Shown in pieces: positions 1 through 6,127 of a stretch of 27,434 bases of DNA; positions within the stretch are counted from its first letter, which is position 1; every line of letters starts with the position of its first letter. The translations under genes were made by a program, and so were the position numbers. The DNA is from Intestinimonas timonensis (lineage in GTDB: Bacteria; Bacillota; Clostridia; Oscillospirales; Oscillospiraceae). The notes below the pieces were generated by a model. That model was not told the DNA's origin and did not search any database. It saw only the letters and a program-made list of their open reading frames with translations. The stretch covers positions 989,915 to 1,017,348 of the forward strand of contig NZ_LR130817.1 of NCBI RefSeq assembly GCF_900626145.1. The letters run 5' to 3'.

Positions 1-244
1 GCCGAGGCCATTGAAAACTGCCGCTCTCCAGGCGCTTATACAGCAGCAGAAAGCCGTCTCCCTCCCAGTACAGCGCCTTGAGCCGGTCCCGCCGCCGCCC
101 GCAGAAGAGAAACAGCGCCCGCTGAAACGGGTCCATCTGGAACTGGCTCTTTACCAGAGTGGCCAGTCCATCAATGCCCCGCCGCAGGTCTGTGTATCCG
201 CAGGCGATGTACACCGGACAGCTGCAACTAAAATCGTTCAGCAT
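1..244 (-). CDS. tnpB: IS66 accessory protein TnpB (Orf2), partial
   Basis: The first 81 codons are visible from an ATG at 244. The protein opens MLNDFSCSCPVYIACGY and continues with TDLRRGIDGLA, then FLFCGRRRDRLKALYWEGDGF and LLYKRLE. This is the typical N-terminal half of IS66 Orf2, a protein of about 115 residues. TnpB is required for IS66 transposition together with TnpA and TnpC, although the DDE chemistry belongs to TnpC. Its start overlaps the tnpA stop as ATGCTGA, which suggests translational coupling. The remainder is off the left edge, so intactness is unknown. Confidence 0.85.
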   Translation of the reverse strand, partial: MLNDFSCSCPVYIACGYTDLRRGIDGLATLVKSQFQMDPFQRALFLFCGRRRDRLKALYWEGDGFLLLYKRLESGSFQWPR

Positions 245-588
245 ATGTGCAGCATCTCAACCAATATTTTCAGCTGCTCCATCCCACACGACGGATAGAT
301 ATCCATTCTCACATTCCCGACATACAGCGTAGCGGAATGTTCTGCTTCGTTGCGGCATTCCTGCCTTGGAATCGGCACTTTTGCAAAGGCAACCCTGTCC
401 TGTCCTTCCTGCTGTGCCATGCTGCCAGCAACAGACAGTACTTCTCGCTCCCAGCGATAATATGTAGTTGGTGTGATTCCCTGTTGCCTGCACCATTCCC
501 GAACCGATCGCCCGCTGCTCCGGCATTCCTTGATTGCTGAAGCCCATTCCTGTAACTGTGCCTGGTGTTTCAACTCGATAGATGTCAC
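238..588 (-). CDS. tnpA: IS66 accessory protein TnpA (Orf1), HTH domain
   Basis: A 116-residue protein beginning with GTG at 588, with a GGGGG-rich ribosome site just upstream. Residues about 10-50 (EWASAIKECRSSGRSV, then WCRQQGITPTTYYRWER) form the helix-turn-helix of IS66 TnpA proteins. The C-terminal half carries the family pattern of a short beta-rich segment ending LKILVEMLHIC. TnpA, TnpB and TnpC are all needed for IS66 movement. The gene overlaps tnpB by 7 bases. No disruption is visible. A second ORF covering almost the same bases in another minus-strand frame has no family match and is a shadow. Confidence 0.88.
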   Translation of the reverse strand: MTSIELKHQAQLQEWASAIKECRSSGRSVREWCRQQGITPTTYYRWEREVLSVAGSMAQQEGQDRVAFAKVPIPRQECRNEAEHSATLYVGNVRMDIYPSCGMEQLKILVEMLHIC

Positions 589-607
589 TGCAAGACCCCC
601 CGTACAA

Positions 608-645
608 AATAGTGCTGGAACGTTCCGCTACGTTCCAGCACTATT
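608..645. repeat. Perfect 15-bp inverted repeat in the IS66 leader
   Basis: Arms at 608-622 and 631-645 are exact reverse complements (AATAGTGCTGGAACG and its partner) around an 8-base loop. It lies between the IS66 outer end (685) and the tnpA start (588). It could block read-through transcription from outside or control tnpA expression. It has no clear T-run on either side. Confidence 0.7.
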
Positions 646-723
646 ATCTCATACATGTCTATCCGCCTGCTCCTTTGACGGTTACCAACAAACGGCCTCT
701 CCCGTGGCCTACAAGTGAGAGGA

Positions 724-1212
724 TCAAAAGAAGTCCTGGGGCGGCACCTTCACATAGTTCTGGGACTTGTCAAATTCAGGGTAATGGTAGCGCCACTTGT
801 CGTAATCCTCTTTGGAGATTTCGCCCGCCTCCAGCATGGCAGCGGCCTGTTGCCAGGAGCAAAGCATCTCATGCAGCCGAGCAGCGTCCTTGCTCTTCCG
901 CACATCGACCTTCAGGCAGACTTCTCCATCCATCTCGCTAATCTTGAGCCCGTAGTTATCCTCCAGGGTAAACAGGGTGTGCATGAGCCCCACATAGGAG
1001 TCTATGTCCGGGACGGAGAGGGCATGGGGAGAAACATCCAGCACCTGGGCTAGGGCAGCAGTCAGGTCCGCCTTAGGGGTTCTTGATCCTGTTTCGTACT
1101 GTGCAAGGCGCACATCGGCAGACTTCTCCGGGAAGCCCAGCGCCATACCAAGATATTTCTGTGTCATCCCCCGCAGGAGACGGAAAAAGTGAATCCGTTC
1201 GCCAATCGCCAT
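724..1212 (-). CDS. XRE-family transcriptional regulator
   Basis: A 162-residue protein. Residues about 5-65 are a Cro/C1-type helix-turn-helix (IHFFRLLRGMTQKYLGMALG, then RLAQYETGSRTPKADLTAALAQ and LDVSPHALSVP). Residues 70-160 are a C-terminal region (SYVGLMHTLFTLEDNYGL, KWRYHYPEFD) common in regulators of Clostridia integrative elements. The likely role is repression of the element's excision and transfer genes. It is transcribed divergently from the excisionase-like gene, across a region holding two promoters and matching operator half-sites, which points to control of both directions and of itself. Family assignment is firm; the ligand or inducing signal is unknown. Confidence 0.85.
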   Translation of the reverse strand: MAIGERIHFFRLLRGMTQKYLGMALGFPEKSADVRLAQYETGSRTPKADLTAALAQVLDVSPHALSVPDIDSYVGLMHTLFTLEDNYGLKISEMDGEVCLKVDVRKSKDAARLHEMLCSWQQAAAMLEAGEISKEDYDKWRYHYPEFDKSQNYVKVPPQDFF

Positions 1213-1247
1213 ATCATCAACTCCAATCGTTGCTTGTCCTTAGGAAA

Positions 1248-1276
1248 AGCGTAGCAGAAATGCTTAGTAAAGTCAA
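1248..1276 (-). promoter_or_regulatory. Candidate promoter of the XRE regulator
   Basis: On the minus strand, TTGACT (1271-1276) and TACGCT (1248-1253) are separated by 17 bp. The spacer contains ACTAAGCAT, the same 9 bases that open the right arm of the divergent operator at 1358, suggesting autoregulation. Confidence 0.5.
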
Positions 1277-1320
1277 GAGAATCCTAAACAATTTTATTTA
1301 ATTTATTTTGCGTACTCCAA

Positions 1321-1349
1321 TTGACACAAGCTATTATGCTTAGTATAAT
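1321..1349 (+). promoter_or_regulatory. Consensus SigA promoter of the excisionase operon
   Basis: TTGACA (1321-1326) and TATAAT (1344-1349) match the consensus exactly, with the ideal 17-bp spacer. Such a strong promoter needs a repressor, and the spacer is occupied by one arm of a perfect inverted repeat (1328-1344). Confidence 0.85.
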
Positions 1350-1374
1350 GGCAGTAGACTAAGCATAATAGCTT
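1328..1374. promoter_or_regulatory. Operator: perfect 17-bp inverted repeat around the start site
   Basis: Arms AAGCTATTATGCTTAGT (1328-1344) and its exact reverse complement (1358-1374) are 13 bp apart. The left arm fills the -35/-10 spacer and the right arm covers the expected transcription start. It is the likely binding site of the divergently encoded XRE regulator. Arm spacing from centre to centre is 30 bp, about three helical turns. Confidence 0.75.
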
Positions 1375-1458
1375 AGAATCGATAAAATAAAAAAGAACTG
1401 CCGCAATCCCTGGTTATACATCCGGGAAAAAGTGGCGGACGAAAGTGAGGAGGCATTT

Positions 1459-1593
1459 ATGGAACACAATATCCAGCCGCAGCAGCCATCAACGAAGAAA
1501 GGAAGGTATTTTCAATGCAGGCACAAAACTTTATGCGCGTGGAGGAAGTGGCCCAGGAACTGGGCATCTCCAAGTCCCACGCCTACAAGGTGA
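1459..1593 (+). CDS. Candidate 44-residue leader ORF of the excisionase operon
   Basis: An ATG at 1459 has a strong ribosome site (GAGGAGG, ending 8 bases upstream). The ORF opens MEHNIQPQQPSTKKGRYF and runs to TGA at 1591-1593, overlapping the next gene in another frame. It may be a short leader peptide that couples translation to the excisionase-like gene, or the remains of a longer N-terminus. No family is recognised. The second half is only an out-of-frame reading of the next gene. Confidence 0.35.
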   Translation: MEHNIQPQQPSTKKGRYFQCRHKTLCAWRKWPRNWASPSPTPTR

Positions 1594-1709
1594 TCCATAA
1601 GCTCAACGCTGAGCTCCGGGAGAAGGGCTATCTGACCATTTCCGGGCGGGTCAATCGTAACTTTTTCATGGAGAAGTTTTGCTACGGCAAGACGGGAAAG
1701 GAGGGCTAA
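1515..1709 (+). CDS. xis: Excisionase-like small HTH protein of an integrative element
   Basis: A 64-residue protein. Residues 7-40 (MRVEEVAQELGISKSHAYKV, IHKLNAELREKG) are a MerR/excisionase-type winged helix-turn-helix, followed by the wing segment YLTISGRVNRNFFMEKF. Proteins of this kind sit directly before the tyrosine integrase in many Clostridia ICEs and help direct excision. The integrase-derived ORF starts at 1712, 2 bases after this stop, as expected. The gene looks intact, although its partner integrase is truncated. The symbol is by role, not by close homology. Confidence 0.75.
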   Translation: MQAQNFMRVEEVAQELGISKSHAYKVIHKLNAELREKGYLTISGRVNRNFFMEKFCYGKTGKEG

Positions 1710-1711
1710 TC

Positions 1712-2146
1712 ATGGCAGTTTATAAGGAAGAAAAGACAAACACCTGGCGGGCGGTCTACCGCTATACTGACTGGAACAGCGAGCGCAAGCAGACCCAGAA
1801 GCGGGGCTTCAAGACCAAACGGGAGGCACAGGCCTGGGAGCGGGAACAGCTCAACAAGACCAGCGTCGATCTGGATATGACCTTTAAGAGCTTCGTGGAC
1901 CTCTACACGGCGGATATGAAAACCCGGCTCAAGGAGAACACCTGGGCTATCCTGCACCACCCGGAGGGTGTTGACCTGATGCCTGCGGACATCCAGTTGT
2001 CTGGTATGGAGGTTTCTCTGGTGAACGCCATGAGCCGCGAGACCATCTTGCTGCAGTATCTGGACACCGTAAAGGGACAGTATTCCCATACCTGCGCCGG
2101 TCCCATGTGCTGGTGGTCTGCGGCCACGGCATCGACGAGACCGTGA
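1712..2146 (+). pseudogene. Truncated tyrosine integrase fused to a ParA fragment
   Basis: The start is ATG at 1712. Residues 1-78 (MAVYKEEKTNTWRAVYRYTD, KRGFKTKREAQAWEREQ, FVDLYTADMKTRLKENTWA) are the AP2-like arm-binding and start of the core-binding domains of an ICE integrase. From about base 1949 the same frame changes to HPEGVDLMPADIQLSGMEVS, VNAMSRETILLQYLDTVKGQ. This is an internal segment of a Soj/ParA-type partition ATPase, without the Walker A loop. From about 2090 the frame leaves ParA too. The integrase catalytic domain is entirely absent. The junctions indicate at least two deletions in an ICE. The fused product should not recombine DNA. Confidence 0.75.
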
Positions 2147-2232
2147 AGAATGACATTGCCACCGCCGAGCGCCTGCGGATCACCGCCACCACCCTGGACG
2201 GCATCCTGACCGTGAAGGGCCAGGGGCGCTGA
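2090..2232 (+). pseudogene. C-terminal gene fragment of unknown family
   Basis: In a frame different from the preceding fusion, about 45 codons read SHVLVVCGHGIDETVKND, then IATAERLRITATTLDGILTV and KGQGR, to TGA at 2230-2232. It has no start codon of its own and begins at the deletion junction near 2090, so it is the tail of a lost ICE gene. The family was not recognised. Codon use and GC content match the neighbouring ICE pieces. Confidence 0.4.
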
Positions 2233-2244
2233 AAGGAGCCTGCC

Positions 2245-2286
2245 ATGCTGAAATACCTGCTGCGGCGGCTGGTGGTCCCGCCTTAG
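2245..2286 (+). pseudogene. 13-codon ORF remnant
   Basis: ATG at 2245 follows GAAAGGAG and reads MLKYLLRRLVVPP before TAG. It is probably the first codons of an ICE gene, cut by a small deletion just before the PcfB fragment. No function can be assigned. Confidence 0.3.
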
Positions 2287-2332
2287 TATCAAGCGCCACC
2301 CCTGCAAAATCCGTGGAAAGGAGGCGAGAAAA

Positions 2333-2512
2333 ATGCAGGAGGAAGTGGAAAACAGGACTTTGACGCTGGTAGTCAGCGGAACAAAGTTTACCGGGCGGCT
2401 GCTGAAAGCCGCCATCACCAAGTACCTTGCCCACCGCAAGGAAAAGAAGCTGCAAAAGCAGAAAAGCCGGGATAAGTTAACCCTCCTATTGATGGAGGAA
2501 AGCTATGAATAA
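2333..2512 (+). pseudogene. PcfB/DUF3801-like conjugation protein, N-terminal fragment
   Basis: Starts at ATG 2333 after GGAGGCGAG. The first 50 residues (MQEEVENRTLTLVVSGTKFT, then GRLLKAAITKYLAHRKEKKL) resemble the N-terminus of PcfB-type proteins (DUF3801), which sit before the VirD4-like coupling protein in Gram-positive conjugative elements. After residue about 49 the reading continues into unrelated sequence (LTLLLMEESYE) and stops at 2512. The conserved C-terminus and all downstream transfer genes are missing. This marks the right edge of the ICE remnant. The stop overlaps the acetyltransferase start at 2505. Confidence 0.65.
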
Positions 2513-2805
2513 CATTACCTTAAAGAAAATCGATGCGTCAAATTTCATTGATTGCTTCCACTTAGAACTTGCTGTTGGACAAGAGAAGTACGTTTCAAAT
2601 CCGATTCGCAGTCTCGCACAAGCGTATGTCTATTACAACCAATGCGTGCCATTTGGCATATATGCAGAAGATAAAATGGTTGGATATGTAATGGTCATCT
2701 ATGATTACGATGAAGAAGTATATAATATTTGGCACATGATGATTGGGGCTTGTTTGAAAAAAGGCGGAGATTGTGCTAAAGCAACAAAATAGCGATGGAG
2801 GCAAG

Positions 2806-3231
2806 CTACACAAAGGCTAGGAAGGAAGCATCCGACTTGTCATATCTGGTGGCGATTCTGCGAAACCACTTGATTTTCTGGAAAAAACACTCCACCAGAT
2901 GGCGTTCTTTATACAGATGCCAGTCAACCGGCCAGGGATCGGAAACGTTGCTTTGCGGCGGGATCACATAGCTGGCCCCGTGCGCTGAGATATATTCCCG
3001 AATCGTCCGGGCACCATAGGCCCGGTCTGCCAGCACGGCACTCCCGCCGATTCTGACCTTTTTCAGCAGTTCAACAGCGTGAACCGAATCGTGGTCATTT
3101 CCAGCGGAGAGAAGGAACTCCACCGGGTTTCCCAGACCGTCTACGACAGCGTGGAGCTTTGTGTTCCACCCGCCTTTGGTACGGCCAACCGCCTTATCCG
3201 CCGTTTTTTTCCCCGCCATTTGCGCTTTCAT
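2806..3231 (-). CDS. IS5-like transposase, OrfB (DDE C-terminal part), copy 1
   Basis: A 141-residue ORF with GRTKGGWNTKLHAVVDGLG, SAGNDHDSVHAVELL, VLADRAYGARTIREYI, and the ending ECFFQKIKWFRRIATRYDKS. These are the second and third catalytic blocks of IS5 DDE transposases: D in the ADRAY block, and E in the ECFFQKIK block with its YREK-like R and K. The first catalytic D is in OrfA (DSTCVKVH), so the active enzyme needs an OrfA-OrfB fusion by frameshift. The ORF ends with TAG at 2806-2808, where relatives continue FVYIAS; a short tail is lost. With OrfA also mutated, this copy is probably inactive. Confidence 0.8.
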   Translation of the reverse strand: MKAQMAGKKTADKAVGRTKGGWNTKLHAVVDGLGNPVEFLLSAGNDHDSVHAVELLKKVRIGGSAVLADRAYGARTIREYISAHGASYVIPPQSNVSDPWPVDWHLYKERHLVECFFQKIKWFRRIATRYDKSDASFLAFV

Positions 3232-3541
3232 GCACCTTTACGCAAGTGGAGTCCATGCTCAGGTTCTCCATATCCGCGTCCGCAGACAGTGTGTGGAATA
3301 CCGCTTCCAGAGTGCCCTCATTCCGCCATTTGGCGAATCTTGCGTATATAGACTACCAAGGACCATAGGTCGCCGGCAGCTCACGCCACTGCGCACCGCT
3401 CCGGACGATCCAGAGCATTCCGTTGAGCATGATCCCGTTATCCTTCCGGGGACGACCCCGCTTTCCCGTTTCTTCCGGTGGCAGCAGCGGCTTGATTCGT
3501 TCCCATTGTTCTTTTGTTAATTCATATCGTTTCATGCTCAT
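3194..3541 (-). pseudogene. IS5-like transposase, OrfA with amber stop, copy 1
   Basis: Starts MSMKRYELTKEQWERIKPLL, followed by GKRGRPRKDNGIMLNGMLWI, the DUF4096-type N-terminal domain of IS5 transposases. A TAG (3353-3355) after TYGPW replaces the CAG glutamine found at the same place in copy 2. Downstream, the same frame still encodes the first catalytic block (DSTCVKVH) up to a stop near 3194. A single C-to-T change therefore disables this copy. The shift region to OrfB is a run of seven A on the minus strand (plus-strand T-run at 3204-3210). Confidence 0.85.
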
Positions 3542-3831
3542 AGCTTCGCATAACTTGGTTTCTTGTGCAACTTTTATTTTTCAAACAAGGCCTGATCGCG
3601 CTTTTCAGGGGAAGGGGTACGGGAAAGGCGCATTGCAGGAAGTGCTCAAATACATTGCTTCAAAACCTTTTGGGAGTTCAAAAACCGTTTTAATTACCTG
3701 TAATCCCCAAAATGAAGTGGCATATAGACTATATCGCCAAATTGGATTTACCGAAACCGGCAAAAGTGATGATGATGAACTGGAATTGGGCATAACCCTG
3801 GCAAATGCGCGCCCATATCATTAAATTTGTC

Positions 3832-3862
3832 GAGCGGTCCGGCCTGTATGACCGGGCCGCTC
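3832..3862 (+). terminator. Hairpin after the acetyltransferase
   Basis: Arms GAGCGGTCCGG (3832-3842) and CCGGGCCGCTC (3852-3862) pair with one G-T wobble around a 9-base loop, 8 bases after the acetyltransferase stop. The following bases are only moderately T-rich, so termination may be partial. It separates the acetyltransferase from tgt. Confidence 0.55.
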
Positions 3863-3873
3863 CCTTCTGTGTG

Positions 3874-3902
3874 TTGTAAAACCGGCGGTCTTCTGTTATA
3901 AT
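3874..3902 (+). promoter_or_regulatory. SigA-type promoter of tgt
   Basis: TTGTAA (3874-3879) and TATAAT (3897-3902) are separated by 17 bp, 67 bases before the GTG start of tgt. Confidence 0.75.
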
Positions 3903-3969
3903 GGCATCTGTTGTCAATGAAAAATAGGACCGGACATCCAATTCCGGCCGGAAGAATAGGAGTTTTTGC

Positions 3970-5103
3970 GTGTTCGAAGTCATCAAAACCGAAGGCCGTG
4001 CCCGGCGCGGCCAGTTTTCCTGCGCCCACGGCGGTGTCGTCCAGACCCCGGTTTTCATGAATGTGGGTACCCAGGGGGCCATCAAGGGTGCAGTTTCCGC
4101 CCACGACCTCAAGGAGATCGGCTGCCAGATCGAGCTCTCCAACACCTATCACCTCCATCTGCGCCCCGGCGACGACGTGGTGCGGCATATGGGCGGCCTG
4201 CACAAGTTTATGGACTGGGATGGCCCCATCCTCACTGATTCTGGGGGATTTCAGGTCTTTTCCCTCTCCGGGTTGCGGAAAATCACGGAGGAGGGTGTCA
4301 CCTTCGCCTCCCACATCGATGGTCGGCGGATCTTCATGGGCCCGGAGGAGTCCATGCGCATCCAGTCCAATTTGGGCTCTGACATCGCCATGGCCTTTGA
4401 TGAGTGCATCGAGAATCCTGCCACCTATGAGTACGTAAAGCCCTCCTGCGAGCGCACGCTCCGTTGGCTGGAGCGATGCAAGGCTGAGCATGACCGGCTC
4501 AATGCTCTGCCGGGCACGGTGAATCCCCATCAGATGCTCTTTGGTATCAACCAGGGCGGTACCTATCCCGATCTGCGGATCTGGCATATGAAGGAGATCG
4601 CCAAGCTGGACTGTGACGGCTACGCCATCGGCGGCCTGGCGGTGGGTGAGCCTACTCAGACCATGTACGACATCATTGAGGCGGTGGAGCCCTATATGCC
4701 GGCGGACAAGCCTCGGTATCTCATGGGTGTAGGAACGCCCTCCAACATCATCGAGGGTGTGGCCCGTGGTGTGGACTTCTTCGACTGCGTCATGCCTGCC
4801 CGAAACGCCCGCCACGCAAAGCTCTTTACCTGGGATGGTGCCCTCAACATCAAAAATGAGAAGTACAAGCTGGATGATCGGCCCATCGATCCCACCTGTA
4901 ACTGTCCCACCTGCCGCTCTTTCTCCAGGGCCTACGTGCGCCACCTCTTTGTGGCGGGGGAGATGCTGGGTATGCGTTTGGCGGTGCTCCATAACCTTTG
5001 GTTCTATAATGAGCTGACTCGCCGTATCCGTGAAGCTCTGGACCAGGGGTGCTTTGCGGACTTCCGGGTCGAGTATAGCGCCAGATTGGAACAGAGAGTA
5101 TAA
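3970..5103 (+). CDS. tgt: Queuine/preQ1 tRNA-ribosyltransferase (tRNA-guanine transglycosylase)
   Basis: A 377-residue enzyme that exchanges guanine-34 in GUN anticodons for preQ1 on the way to queuosine. The start is GTG at 3970 with AGGAG upstream. The catalytic Asp90 lies in TDSGGFQVFSL, and the nucleophile Asp272 lies in GVDFFDCVMPARNARH, followed by the conserved His. The zinc site is C310, C312, C315 (CNCPTC) and H341. Length matches bacterial Tgt (about 375-380). In many Clostridia tgt is directly followed by yajC; here a 5-kb mobile remnant lies between them. A promoter at 3874-3902 and a hairpin downstream suggest single-gene transcription. Two near-identical IS copies in direct orientation now flank it. 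Confidence 0.97.
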   Translation: MFEVIKTEGRARRGQFSCAHGGVVQTPVFMNVGTQGAIKGAVSAHDLKEIGCQIELSNTYHLHLRPGDDVVRHMGGLHKFMDWDGPILTDSGGFQVFSLSGLRKITEEGVTFASHIDGRRIFMGPEESMRIQSNLGSDIAMAFDECIENPATYEYVKPSCERTLRWLERCKAEHDRLNALPGTVNPHQMLFGINQGGTYPDLRIWHMKEIAKLDCDGYAIGGLAVGEPTQTMYDIIEAVEPYMPADKPRYLMGVGTPSNIIEGVARGVDFFDCVMPARNARHAKLFTWDGALNIKNEKYKLDDRPIDPTCNCPTCRSFSRAYVRHLFVAGEMLGMRLAVLHNLWFYNELTRRIREALDQGCFADFRVEYSARLEQRV

Positions 5104-5121
5104 ATTGCTGAATAATTAGAA

Positions 5122-5168
5122 TAAATGCGAGAGAACTCGACAAGAGTTTTCCCGCATTTATTTTTTTG
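5122..5168 (+). terminator. Rho-independent terminator after tgt
   Basis: An outer stem AAATGCG/CGCATTT and an inner stem AACTC/GAGTT are followed by a run of seven T ending near 5168. It lies about 20 bases after the tgt stop. Confidence 0.75.
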
Positions 5169-5200
5169 TCAAAAAGCCAGCAGAAAAGGAGGCGGGCAGG

Positions 5201-5440
5201 TTGAGTAAAAGACATCTCATGCTGAAAGACCGCATGGAACTTGAAAGATTGTATGGGAAAGGGTTCGGTGCGGCGGAGATCGCAACGAAGCTGAAAGTCC
5301 ATCGCTCCACTGTGTACAACGAGTTGGAGCGCGGAGACACCGGAGAGATGGACGAAAATGGGCGGTTTGGGTATAGCGCGGAGCTGGCGCAGCAGAGACT
5401 TCTTGAAAATTACCGTCAGAGAAGAACGGCGAGAGCCTGA
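5201..5440 (+). CDS. Small helix-turn-helix protein of the mobile remnant
   Basis: A 79-residue protein. TTG at 5201 is preceded by AGGAGGCGGG. Residues 7-45 (MLKDRMELERLYGKGFGAAE, then IATKLKVHRSTVYNELERGD) form a helix-turn-helix like the N-terminal domain of IS30 transposases and HTH_38 regulators. Residues 46-79 are charged (RFGYSAELAQQRLLENYRQR). Similar small proteins occur in prophages and ICEs of Clostridia, where they are probably DNA-binding regulators. It is the first gene of the block following tgt, and the next small genes follow closely in the same direction. The target is unknown. Confidence 0.7.
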   Translation: MSKRHLMLKDRMELERLYGKGFGAAEIATKLKVHRSTVYNELERGDTGEMDENGRFGYSAELAQQRLLENYRQRRTARA

Positions 5441-5460
5441 CCAGGGAGAGGGGTACATAT

Positions 5461-5826
5461 ATGAAAGCCGCATACTGCGAGATCAAACGGGGCCGGAACT
5501 GCGTGACGGTCAATTACTATTCCAAGGAGGGATACGGCCTGGAGCTGGGCTGCCGCAAGCTGGAGCGGGAGCGCCGGGAGGCGTATGCGGCAAAGCGGCG
5601 CAGGCTGAACAGGATTAGGGAGAACATCGGGGCGAGTGTTGGTATGCTGGGATTTCTGCTGCTTCTCTGTGCGGGAGGAACTGAGGAAATTTCCGTGATT
5701 GTCATGACCGGGGCTGCCGGGCTGGTATTGATGGTGCTGGGCGGCTGGCTGGGCCATGCGTTCTACGGCCAGGAGGAAAATGCAGAGTGGCTGCGCCGGA
5801 TGCGGGAACGGGGAGAAGTGGAATGA
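5461..5826 (+). CDS. Small membrane protein of the mobile remnant
   Basis: A 121-residue protein with ATG at 5461 after GGGAGAGG. Residues 1-35 are polar. Residues 36-62 are strongly basic (RERREAYAAKRRRLNRIREN). Two hydrophobic segments follow at about 60-77 (VGMLGFLLLLCAGG) and 80-102 (ISVIVMTGAAGLVLMVLGGW), which suits a two-pass membrane protein with both ends on the same side. The last 20 residues are charged. No family was recognised. Its stop overlaps the next start (ATGA), so it belongs to one transcript with its neighbours, a phage/ICE early-type gene cluster. Confidence 0.65.
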   Translation: MKAAYCEIKRGRNCVTVNYYSKEGYGLELGCRKLERERREAYAAKRRRLNRIRENIGASVGMLGFLLLLCAGGTEEISVIVMTGAAGLVLMVLGGWLGHAFYGQEENAEWLRRMRERGEVE

Positions 5827-6107
5827 CCGGGGAACGAGAGGCCATCCACCGGAGGGCAATCGAAAGAGAGCGGGAAAACCGCTGGAACGCAAAAGGCCGG
5901 GCCTGTGTCACCCATCCTAAGTACGGGTCTGTGGTGGTGCCGCACAGCTCCAACCTTGCGGCCTTGATGAACGCGGCGGAATACTGGGGCTGTGACTGGT
6001 CGGAGATCACCGGCGCGTCGGTCATGGTGGCAAATCCGGGAGACGGCCCGGTAGTGAAACCGAAAGAGTTTTGCAACCGGGTCGCAATTAGGCCGCGAAT
6101 GATTTGA
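5823..6107 (+). CDS. Hypothetical phage/ICE protein
   Basis: A 94-residue protein starting at ATG 5823, which overlaps the preceding TGA. An in-frame extension upstream would lie wholly inside the previous gene. The sequence has a basic N-terminus (AIHRRAIERERENRWNAKG), then VTHPKYGSVVVPHSSNLAAL and MNAAEYWGCDWSEITGA, and ends in PKEFCNRVAIRPRMI. The pattern is reminiscent of short phage accessory proteins, but no family was recognised and no catalytic motif is evident. It sits 20 bases before the dUTPase gene, probably in the same transcript. Confidence 0.6.
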   Translation: MTGEREAIHRRAIERERENRWNAKGRACVTHPKYGSVVVPHSSNLAALMNAAEYWGCDWSEITGASVMVANPGDGPVVKPKEFCNRVAIRPRMI

Positions 6108-6127
6108 GATGATCGGAGGAACTGAAT

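Larger units (their letters stand above)
1..685 (-). mobile_element. IS66-family element, promoter-proximal end (partial)
   Basis: Holds IS66 tnpA and the start of tnpB on the minus strand; tnpC would lie beyond the window start. The outer end is set at 685, because the minus strand from there begins GTAACCGTCAAA, the same 12 bases that open the IS66 copy at 26754. IS66 elements characteristically start with GTAA and make 8-bp target duplications; the adjacent 8 bases are 686-693. The other end is outside the window, so the duplication cannot be checked. Confidence 0.8.
2746..3592 (-). mobile_element. IS5-family (IS427-like) element, copy 1, complete ends
   Basis: 847 bp, with imperfect terminal inverted repeats: the left end reads GGGCTTGTTTGAAAA and the right end, reversed, GGCCTTGTTTGAAAA. 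It is flanked by TG on both sides, a 2-bp target duplication consistent with exact restoration of the acetyltransferase frame. It encodes two overlapping transposase ORFs on the minus strand. Size and two-frame organisation suit the IS427 group of IS5. A second, truncated copy lies at 9239-9961. Confidence 0.85.
2505..3824 (+). pseudogene. GNAT-family N-acetyltransferase interrupted by an IS5-like element
   Basis: The 5' part (2505-2745, ATG after a GGAGG site) opens MNNITLKKIDASNFIDCFHL and contains VPFGIYAEDKMVGYVMVIYD and the start of the acetyl-CoA-binding core. The 3' part (3595-3824) carries FQGKGYGKGALQEVLKYI, the GNAT motif A pyrophosphate loop (Q/RxxGxG/A), and RLYRQIGFTETG, motif B. 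Removing 2746-3594 (the IS plus one copy of a TG duplication) joins ATT GAT CGC in frame and rebuilds a 156-residue enzyme, a normal GNAT length. The resemblance is to spermidine/BltD-like acetyltransferases, but the substrate is unknown. The gene is more AT-rich than tgt and was probably acquired. Confidence 0.88.

Noticed and set aside
3161..3520. Plus-strand open frames inside the IS5-like copies (also 9530-9889)
   Set aside because: Antisense to the transposase genes. Duplicated only because the IS is duplicated.
3748..4992. 414-codon minus-strand open frame
   Set aside because: Antisense to tgt, with low-complexity His/Gly/Asp composition typical of shadow frames.
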